Below are positions 1 through 10,400 of a stretch of 64,000 nucleotides of DNA, in pieces. The number at the start of each line of letters is the position of its first letter. The first letter of the stretch is position 1. The DNA comes from Oscillospiraceae bacterium. GTDB taxonomy: Bacteria > Bacillota > Clostridia > Oscillospirales > Oscillospiraceae. The position numbers and the translations under genes were made by a program. The notes under the pieces are model-generated. The model did no database searches. It was not told the DNA's origin and saw only the letters and a program-made list of their open reading frames with translations. The stretch lies in the NCBI GenBank assembly GCA_009781515.1, contig WQXY01000001.1, forward strand, positions 124,001 through 188,000, read 5' to 3'.

Positions 1-70
1 TTGTATTTAGTTTTCATATATAATAAAATGTGTTACAATGATAACACACAAAATATGCGGAGGCAATACA

Positions 71-1300
71 ATGACACTTTACGATGAATTAAAGGCGCGC
101 GGGCTTATCAAGCAAGTGACAAACGAAGAAGAAATCAGCCGTATGATTAACTCGGGAAAAGCCGTGTTTTACATCGGTTTTGACCCGACGGCAGACTCCT
201 TGCATGTCGGACACTTTATGGCACTGAGCTTTATGAAACGCCTGCAAATGGCGGGCAACAAACCAATTGCACTTGTCGGCGGCGGCACTGGAATGATAGG
301 CGACCCGTCGGGCAGAACCGACCTGCGCGACATGATGACGGTTGAAACAATACAGCATCACTGTGAGTGCTTCAAAAAGCAAATGTCAAAGTTCATAGAC
401 TTTTCGGAAGGCAAAGCACTTATGGTAAACAATGCCGACTGGCTGCTTGGGCTTAATTATATAGAATTTCTGCGTGAATACGGAGGGGCATTTTCGGTAA
501 ACAAAATGCTCTCTGCCGAATGTTACAAAAGCCGCATGGAAAAAGGACTGTCATTTCTTGAGTTTAACTACATGATACTGCAAAGCTACGACTTTTTCGA
601 GCTGTACAAACGCTACGACTGCAATATGCAGTTTGGAGGCGACGACCAATGGTCAAACATGCTCTCGGGCACAGAGCTTATCCGCAAAAAACTCGGCAAG
701 GACGCCCACGCTCTGACAATCACACTGCTTCTCAACTCCGAGGGTGACAAAATGGGTAAAACCGCAAAAGGAGCGGTTTGGCTTGATGAAAACAAAACAT
801 CACCGTTTGATTTTTATCAATACTGGCGAAATGTTGCCGATGCAGATGTCATAAACTGCTTGAAAATGCTGACATTTTTGCCCATGGAGCTGATATGGGA
901 AATGGACACATGGAGCGGTGAAAAGCTAAACGGTGCAAAAGAAACGCTCGCATTTGAACTGACCGCGCTCATTCATGGAACAGATGTTGCCGAGAAAGTG
1001 CATGATACGTCCAAGGAGCTATTCAAATCCGGCGGATCGGTAGATATGCCCGCTGTGGAGCTGACTGACGAAGACTTTGACGAGGGCGGCAAAATCGACA
1101 TATTGGCACTGCTTGTAAAGAGCGGACTTTGCCCGTCGAGAGGGGAAGCAAGACGTAACGTTGACCAAGGTGGAGTCGAGGTGGACGGCAAGCCTGTTTC
1201 TGTCATTTCTGAAAGCTTTTCAAAGAAGAACTGCGAAGGTGCGGGAATTGTTGTAAAACGGGGGAAAAAGAACTTCTGCAGGGTATACTATAATAATTAA
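71..1300 (+). CDS. tyrS: Tyrosyl-tRNA synthetase
   Basis: Charges tRNA-Tyr with tyrosine in the cytoplasm. The class I signature appears as HVGH near residue 47 and the KMSKS loop as KMGKT near residue 227; an S4 RNA-binding domain closes the protein (SRGEARRNVDQGGVEVDGK). Length of about 409 residues is normal for the bacterial enzyme. The start is taken at the ATG at 71 because CGGAGG at 58-63 sits at the right distance; an upstream ATG at 38 has no binding site and would add a poor extension. Many Clostridia control tyrS by a T-box, but only 70 bases of upstream sequence are visible and no T-box terminator is seen in them. Confidence 0.97.
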   Translation: MTLYDELKARGLIKQVTNEEEISRMINSGKAVFYIGFDPTADSLHVGHFMALSFMKRLQMAGNKPIALVGGGTGMIGDPSGRTDLRDMMTVETIQHHCECFKKQMSKFIDFSEGKALMVNNADWLLGLNYIEFLREYGGAFSVNKMLSAECYKSRMEKGLSFLEFNYMILQSYDFFELYKRYDCNMQFGGDDQWSNMLSGTELIRKKLGKDAHALTITLLLNSEGDKMGKTAKGAVWLDENKTSPFDFYQYWRNVADADVINCLKMLTFLPMELIWEMDTWSGEKLNGAKETLAFELTALIHGTDVAEKVHDTSKELFKSGGSVDMPAVELTDEDFDEGGKIDILALLVKSGLCPSRGEARRNVDQGGVEVDGKPVSVISESFSKKNCEGAGIVVKRGKKNFCRVYYNN

Positions 1301-1318
1301 AGAAATGGTGATAAATTG

Positions 1319-1347
1319 TTGACTTTTACAACTTTATATGCTACTAT
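1319..1347 (+). promoter_or_regulatory. Promoter of the pilus-tip operon
   Basis: TTGACT (1319-1324), 17-base spacer, TACTAT (1342-1347). It predicts a start near 1354 and a leader of about 78 bases before the GTG of the giant prepilin gene. No terminator is visible after tyrS, so read-through is also possible. Confidence 0.6.
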
Positions 1348-1431
1348 AAGATGTTGAAAAATAAGAAATTACACATTATTTAGAGAACAAATGTGATGAG
1401 TTGATTAAGCAGAAGGGATGAACATCTTAAA

Positions 1432-4400
1432 GTGAGTAATTTACGAAGAAAGTTCAAGCCCGGCTCAAAAGCCGGATTTACACTGACGGAAGTAATAGTT
1501 GTAATGATTATATTGGCTGTTATAGCAGCCACTGCAATACCGTCTGTTATAGGATTTATCAGGCACGGTCAGCAGATTAACCGCGCCAATATAGCCCGCA
1601 CCATGTATACAGCCATGCAAAACCAACTCTCACGTGCGTCAGTTGAGGGTAATTTGCGTGCAGTTTTGACGGACGCGTTTTATGTCGAGGGAACTAATGA
1701 ACTGATTGCACCTACCGCACTAAGAGGCAACACATTTTCACTTCTCGAGGATAACGGGTTTATACTTTTAGACTCATTCTCGCCGGAAGAACTCGCAGCA
1801 AACCGCGACAATGTCTTTACAATACATAAACCATTGGGTTATGAGCGTAGTGCCATAGGTGCGGAAACAGTAGTTGACCTGTTTTATGACATGCTCGATG
1901 AAATAATCGTAGACAGGGAAATATTAAACGGCGCTATTACCATGGAGTTTAACGTCTTGACAGGCGTTATTATGTCTATATTCTATTCCGACAATATCAG
2001 CCAAATGCAAGATGGCAATGCTCACGCCTACACCGGAAACGGCGACAGAAACGATATAGTCGGCGGCAGAGGCATGGGAGCAGGCGGTTATGCCGATGAC
2101 TACACACGCCGCCAAGGCTTTTACGGAGTTAATACCACAGGTGAAGTTCAGCTTCCGCACATGGACATCGTCAATATCTATGACGGAATGCATTATGTCG
2201 AAGCCGACGGCTATGAAACAGATGATAAAATCGGAGACACTTACGGTGTCGGACTCAAAACAAACGCAGGCACGAAAATAAACATTCTCTTTGCAGAGTT
2301 TTTGCTTGCCCCCGACTTTGACCAAGAGGGCAGAGAGCGTTCATTCTCAATTTTCCGCGATGAGAGCAGTCCCGCGGACACAGGCAATTGGGGTCAAATT
2401 AATATAGCAAACCCTGTTGCAACACCTTATGTGAGCTTTGCACAGGCAATATCAAGCACTTTAAACCCGGAAATACCGGGTGAGCATGCCATTTACCGTG
2501 ACGGCACTCGTGACGTAGAAGTCCATGGTATCTTAATACAATATGCAAGATTTATCTGGGTTATTGATTATATCGAAGGTGATTTGATAGCATCTTCACC
2601 TCACAGCATTTTCTCAAGAGTTGATTATCAGCTTATTGCAAACGCAGGACCGACAAATGCACGTGCAAGTGTATCGAGAGGAACATCTACCATAAACTCG
2701 CCCATGACAGCAAACACTCACTTTGCAAATATGCTCAATAACAATGCCTTCGCAATTTCATCTGCAAGGCATCTCAATAACATCCGTGAAAATCTCACAG
2801 ACTCAATATACAGCACAAACAACCGCAAGTTTGTACAAATCACGGATATTGACATGGCAACAACACAAAGTGCAAGCGGAGCACAAAACTTTAAGCCGAT
2901 AAGCCTTACAACAGGCGGCTCATACAGTGCAATAAAAGATGCCGATAAGCAATGGACAATCAGCAATCTCATTATAGACACAAACCCGGGCGACACTATT
3001 CCCGCACCTCCCGCACCGCATGCAGCTTATAACGGCGGTAATGTCGGTTTGTTCACTCATATAAACGGCAATAAAGAGGTTAATGTTACGGGTATCAGCC
3101 TGATTAACGCAACCATTCATGCTCCTAATGCACTTAATGTCGGAGCAATTGCAGGCTTACTTGATAACGGTGCAATTATCAGCCGTTCAAACAGCTACGC
3201 CAATGTCACAGGCGGAAATACCGCGCTGAGCAGAACAGGCGGGCTTGTTGGCCGTATCGACAGTCAGGCAGCAGGTGAGTTGTCTACACTTTCACATTCA
3301 TTTAACGCAGGTTTTTACAATACCATAGTCGGCACGGCAACAGCTACCGACGGCAACTTCGGCTCTGTTACGGCACGTGCAGGAGGTATCGGCGGTCTTG
3401 TCGGGGACAACAACGGCGTTGTTCAAATGACATATAATAACGCCCGTATAAATGTCGATACTGTTGAAATCGGAGCAAGTCCGTGGTACTTATCCGCAAA
3501 GCCAACCTTTACACTTATTGAAGACTCAATTCTTACCTACTTAGGCGGCTTGGTCGGTTATAACAATACTAACGGTGTAATCAGAAATTCCTACGCCACA
3601 AACTATGTGGCTGCTTATGAAGAAAACGACTACGCCCATTCGGGTGGTATAGCAGGTTGGAATGTTCCAATCGCTTTGACCGAAACCGTTATTACAAATG
3701 TACATTACATCGCAAACGGCTGTAAGGACTTTGGCAACTCTGTATCGCCTAACGACAGAAGATTTGCAACAACAAAGGATGAACTCAGTGAAGTTGGAAA
3801 TATCGGAGCAAGCGGTGTCAGGTTTGAGCCTGATACAAGCGCAGGCACAATGTACTTTGATGAATATTCAACCGAACAAAAAAACATATACTACAGATAT
3901 CCTTATCCAATCCTTGTAAATAATAAACCGTATATGACAGCCGACGATACCCATGTCGGTTGGGAAGATATTGACGTTGTAGTAGTCAGCCCGGTTATGC
4001 TTGTATATTTTGAAAAATATGCAGGCGGCGAAATCAGATTTGGCTCGGGAGCCTTTACACCCAATCTTATAAGCGCTCCAAATCATCCCGCAGTCATAGA
4101 AGCAGGATATATGCTGCTTGTAAATCCTAAGGAAGAAACAACTATTGACGCTGTTTATGCAAGCCTTGGTCTCTTTGTAAGACCGAGTGAGCCTGACGAA
4201 CCGGGCGGCAGCAGCTATGACTGGACACGTATTACATATGCTCCATTTACTGAGATGAACTCAAATCCAAACATGCCGTCGGGTTATGGTGGATACTATT
4301 ACACCATTCTCGAACTCGGAACGCTTGAGAGTGCACTTTCGCCCGAAAGAAACTTACTGCTCAACTACTGCGCAGCATATGGTACCGGCGCCGGAGACCC

Positions 4401-7400
4401 TGCTTCAACATACATAGAAGAAAAAAGTGGTTATTTCCACCCGCTTTTTGCAAACTCGGTAACAAACGAAGTGCACACTTATAACTATGAAGTACGTACA
4501 CCATGGCAAATGCAAAATATAGACATGTTGACGCTTCTTCGAAATGACCCTGAAATTAAAGATGAATGGGACGAGGGTAGTGAGTGGGCAAAATTCTTCC
4601 TTGGAGATCCTCCGGGTCCGCAAAGTTCTAATAATCACAATGGTGATGCTGTTACCGGTACGACAAGTGCTGATGCAGTAACCGGCAGAGCCAGACTGCG
4701 GGCACTGTTAGATACAGCGCCAAATGTAGACTCCGCTGTAAACACCGTCGTTCCGGAGTTTAGCGAGGGAACAGAATATTCATTTGCAGGCTCGACTCCG
4801 GCAAATACTATTAATGCAGCATCACTCGCAGCTTTCCGGGCAGCACATCCCGATGCCAATTATCTGATTGTTCCGGCGGGAGTGACCATTGCCGGTCCTC
4901 TTACAATGAATAATATAGAGTATCTTTACATCCGTGGTGCTCTTCACATTAGCGGTAATGTCAACATGCCGGACTTAATGGGAATGGTTGTGACAGGTAA
5001 TCTTACAGTTGCCGCAAACTCCAACATACGCGGTAATCCGGCCGATAATATCGGCTCAAGTATAGTTGTCGGCGGAACAATGACGGTACAGGCAGGCACA
5101 ACGACTGATACTACTCCTTTTGCAGGTTCACAAATACATGATTGCCGTTTTTATGTTACCGGCAACATAACTCTCGCAAACACAACAAGTAGCAGAAGCA
5201 TTATTCAAGGTAACAGCGTATATATGTCACAAGGTTCTATCACTCTTGGAACCGGTGGAAATAACACAAATATTGGAACAATGGAAAGATTTCCGCAGTT
5301 TTATTCAAGAAGCGGCATAGGCTATGCAGCTCATTCGAATGCGCAGTATTATGGAATATTTGCTACATTAGGTAATATTACCCGAACAAGTGGAAACGGT
5401 GCCGTAGAATATTATGGACTGTTTATGGGCGCAAACATTCAAGAACCGCCCTCAGGACCTCTAGGAGATAGGTTAGAGCCTATTACATGGCCCAATCCAA
5501 ATAACGCATTAAATTTAGGACTTACACATACAGTTGTAGTTACCGAACCTGACTGGGAGCCAAATCCCGAGGCACATGAGTTCAACTTCTTCCAAACGCG
5601 TAATATGGACTTTACCGCTGATGTCGGCTACAGCAGTCTTGCGGGCGGTGCTCGGGGCGACGGCACCACACCAAACCTAACAGGCAAATACGCGGTTGTT
5701 GAAAAAGTATTTGTCGGTGGGTATTACGGCGGCAGATTAGATACAAATGAGAGCTTTACTATCAGCAATGTGACCATATCCGGCGGCTTGAATGAGGCTT
5801 ACGGCTTATTCTCGGACAATGCCGGGCATATCGAAAGAGTCATACTTAGAACTTCGTCAATAACGGCTACAAACGCAACAGGAAACAAGGCGTTCGCCGG
5901 AGGATTGGCAGGTATTAACCATGGCACCATAATACAGTGTCAGCTTCAAAGTGTTACGGTAGCGGGCAGATTAAGCACAGGCGGCGTTGCAGGTGTCAAC
6001 AAAAATATCGGGTGGATTGGTCTTACAAGTGTGCAAAACTCAACAGTGAACGGCAACGGAGCTGTTGAAACGGGTGGTGTTACCGGCACAAACCACGGAA
6101 GGATTATTGACGTATCTTTCCTTTCACGTAACCTCGTAAATGATCCACCGGTTTCAAATGGCGGCGGCGGAATAGTCGGGTATAACAGTCTTAAAGAACA
6201 ACCCACGGATGAAGAAGATACATACTATGGTGTCGGGGAAGTTACGCAGGCACTTTACATTGCCCCGGCTCCGTTTACTACAGACACTGCAGGCAACAAA
6301 CTCATCCATCCGATTGTCGGAACCGGTAACTCTGCATATGAAAGACCGACAGGTCCGTCGTCATCGCATCCTACAACGTTCTACCTATCAGGGTACAGAT
6401 ATACACTTAATGAAGGTATCACGTGGGAAGGTCCTGCACCTGAGGTCTTTGATGAGTATAACCTGTTAGTTCCTCCTGTCGGCAGCAATCCGGGAGTATT
6501 GCTTAGAGGCGGCGGTCAAGGACTTATGACAATGTTCTTTGACAGGGAATGGATAAGCTTTATATATGGTGTTGACTTGACCAACTGGTTCCAACCCACA
6601 AGAGGGTATCCGTATCCTGTTATCAGAGGTATGCTACAGCCCGCACTTTGGGTTGAAACAGAAGGACCGGAAAGACCGGAGCAGGTTGAACGTACTGACT
6701 GGCTCACACCGGACAATACCACAGAAAGACCACGTGCTCCTCTGTTTGTAAACGGTGACTTTACAATGCCGTTTAGAAATCCGCTTATAATGAACTATAA
6801 TGTTCCGGCATCAAGTTGGCTGACACGCAACTGGTTCTTAGTAGATTTTCAAGAGGTTGAGGGTTGGTATACACGTCCGAGTCCCGGCTTCTACTATCTG
6901 TTTAATCCAAACGGAGTAGGTAGTCTAACCCCACCCGTTGATGCGTATATGTTCCCTCAACGCCCGTCTTCAAATCAATGGGAGGATTTTAGGAATGGAA
7001 CGGGAGATGCCGCAAGACAGCTTAATGCCGCAGGTACTACTGCCGCCAATCAGGCTGTTAATAATGACATCTTTAACACAGCGCCACCGGGAGGTCGAGC
7101 AACTGGAGCCTTACAAACAGCCAATCCGCTGCCTCCGGGCGGACTACCACAAGGTTTAACAGAGTTTCCGACATATCCGGGAACCTTAGGAACTGTTGCC
7201 AATAGGGCGTTCGTACAAACACCGAGGTGGCGTCTGATTGAAATTCAAGAACCTAATGCAAGACGCTCATGGATGCCCACAAACTACTTAGGGCGAAGTA
7301 AAGCGACAACAGCAGCAAATCCATTTAACTCGGCGGTTAATAATGTTCAGCGGTATGTTGAGCTTAATGCTCAGTCACCGGGCACACTCTATCAAGTTTT

Positions 7401-10400
7401 GCCGTCAACCCCCGACGCTACATTTATGTATTCTTTCTACCATGCCTCAAGAATTACATTCAGCAGTCCCAATGCCGCAACCTACAATCCTGCAAGTGAC
7501 AGAATGAACTTCTATCTCTCACCGTTTAATGAGGGAACAACAATGGAAGTCAGCACTGAGCCTATGGCAGTGGCTCGTGATACAGCACTTGTTATGATAC
7601 GTCCCTGCTTATCACCACGTATAGAGTCAACAGGATTAACAGGGATAACAGAGGGATCCGGAGCTAATGAAGAAGTTGCCACAAGCGGACGTACCGCAAA
7701 TGCAGGTCAGGTTCAAAACTCGGTGATGAACCCACGTGCATGGTGGAGCATTAACTACGGAGCGTCAAATGTATCAGGTCTGAACGGATATAACCTTAAC
7801 TATCACCGTAACAGAGAGTATCTGCAGCCAACAGGATTTCCGAGAGTACAAGACGATATTCCCGCAAATCATGTTTATAATCCGAGTATAACAACTACAC
7901 CTATCTATCTATATGATGTATGGGTTGGAGACATATCAACCTCAAATCCGGCAGGTACTTATGGTGGATATCGCGGTGGATATGGTATCACTTTCTGGTC
8001 AACAGCAAACTTAACAATCGGTACAGCCGGACAAGCAGGGCTTGACGGAATAATACCATTAGAGGGTATAACACAAGCTCAATTATTAGATGGCGGTGCC
8101 ACATGGGCATGGCTTGCACAGGCGAGAACCAATGTTATAGGCTATTGGGGTGTCAGCTACGGCTGGAAGCACTACTACGGCGAATATACCGTTCCTGAGC
8201 TGCAATCAACAACAGAATTTGCATTTCAGTCAGCATCTACCACACCAAACGATGGTAACTTCCTTGACGGTATTTCGTTCAGGTCGCCCGCATTTGTCAC
8301 AATAAATAAAGCAATTAAAAATACCGCAGGTACTGACGTTGTCACATCGGTAGGACCGGGTGAGGTGCTGACTGTTGAGCTTAACATCAAAAACTTAGGT
8401 GAAGTGCCTGCAAACGAAATTTCTATCAAAGACCAGCTCAGACCGTTTACGGAATACATTGAGTTTGTTCCGGGCACTGTTAGGATTGGCGGAGCTGCGG
8501 CTCCCGCAGGAGCAGTTGAATTAGACATAGACGGTGTAACTGTTAATGCTGTAAACATCAGTCTCGGAACAGAAGTTCTTGAATATAATCAGGAACTGCG
8601 AGTTACTTTTCAAATAAAAGTGCGTGACTATGTCAAGGGTTTTGAAGGTTATCTGAAAACACTTCTCTACCGCTTTGATAATCAAGCTGTTGTCAGCTAT
8701 CATCAGGGCTTGGTAGCCAACACAACAACTCACCCTGCACCGTATGCAACACGAACACATTCAAATGCGTCCAATATCACAGAAGTGTATATCAACCCGA
8801 TTGAGCTTTCAAAAACTGTAACGCCCTCTACTAACACCGGGCCGTTCAGAGTAACCCTAACTATTAAAAACACATTCGGTAGTGATGCAAAATTCACCAC
8901 ATCAGGAATGATAACCGAGATAATTCCCGCAAACTTTAGACTCACACAAATTGGTACATACACAATAACCGATTTTAGCGTTGGTACTACCGCTTATGGT
9001 GATGATATCAGAGTTACCCGTAACGAGGACGGCACAACAACCTTAATCATTACCAATGTAAATATTGACGCATCGGTAGATACCTTAGTCTACACATATA
9101 CACTCAGATACACAGGCAGTAATTTTGGCGTCACTCACCTTGTTGCAAGTGATATTGCAAGGTCGTCTGTTTACAGATACGTCTATACAGATGAAGATGA
9201 TGATATTGTTGCTCTGATGTCTTTGATGAGCTTCCCGCAGCCTGTGGTAGGTATATATATTGGAGCAAGAGATTACAGCTTTGCAGCAAGCGGAACAGAG
9301 CCTATTGTCCGTAACCTGACACAAGGCATCGACTTAAACGGTGGCATGGAAGCAGACGGCTACACCGTAGAACCTGCGGTTGTCTTTACAACCTCAACCG
9401 GAACACCGCTGACAGCAGCAGGCAACCCGCATAACATAGCAGATCAGGTGCTCACATTTACTGATTTAGGAAATCTTCAACGTCTTGCGAACGCCAACTT
9501 CGAGGTTGAAGTGACTAAGGGAACGGGCAATATAGAGTTTTGGCCCATTGAGCCGGGTGTGTATACGCTTTATTACCGCATTTCACTGACAGCAGAAAAA
9601 GCGGGTGCTCCGAGCTTTAATCTTCACTCAGGTGTGAGAACAATAACGATTTTTGTTCTCAGTGAGGATGAAGTTGTATACTTTGAGCAGTACAATGACA
9701 GTGACCATTATGGCTACTACACAGCAAATGGCGACCTCAACACACTCGAAAACGACAACTCATTTGTCATCACAGACTCGGGTTATGGTGTGCTCAGCAG
9801 CAGCGGAACAAGTGTTGTGATTTCGCACACAGTTAGGGATAAGATTGACCTTGACTCTGTATGGTTGTACATTCTTGATATAAATCCTGCTGTAAATCTC
9901 AACTTGCAGGATATATGGTTTGGACCTGACGGAGATCCGGACATAATAGGCTACATCCACCCGAATTTTGCCAAGCAGGTTTATGATGCAGCGGGAGATG
10001 CTACAAGTCCGTTTGAAATACGCACACCTCAGCAAATGATGAATATCGGTGAGCTTTCAGACACAGACGGTAAAACCTTTATCCAAACGCGAAACCTCGA
10101 CTTTGATGTCGCCAAACTTAGTGCCGCTCAGATTACTGCTCTAAACAATACCGGCGCCGTGGTCAAAGGGGAGTTTGAGGGTACATTTGTCGGCGGATAT
10201 CCGGATAGTACAATATCCAACCTGACAATTAATTCACCAACCCATGATAACGTGGGACTGTTCAGTCACAACAGCGGTACCATTAGAGATGTAATGCTCC
10301 GACCCGACACATCCATAACAGGTAGAAATAATGTCGGTGGTATTGCAGGACACAATGATGTAAACGGTGAAATCCGTGATTGTGATGTCAGCGGTGATCC

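Noticed and set aside
1-70. T-box riboswitch ahead of tyrS
   Set aside because: Expected for many clostridial tyrS genes, but the 70 bases available show no specifier stem, T-box sequence or terminator.
1347-1429. Inverted repeat TAAGATGTT / AACATCTTA flanking the leader of the giant gene
   Set aside because: The first arm overlaps the -10 box and would mostly lie upstream of the transcription start, so it cannot form in that RNA; possible only with read-through from tyrS. Too weak to claim regulation.
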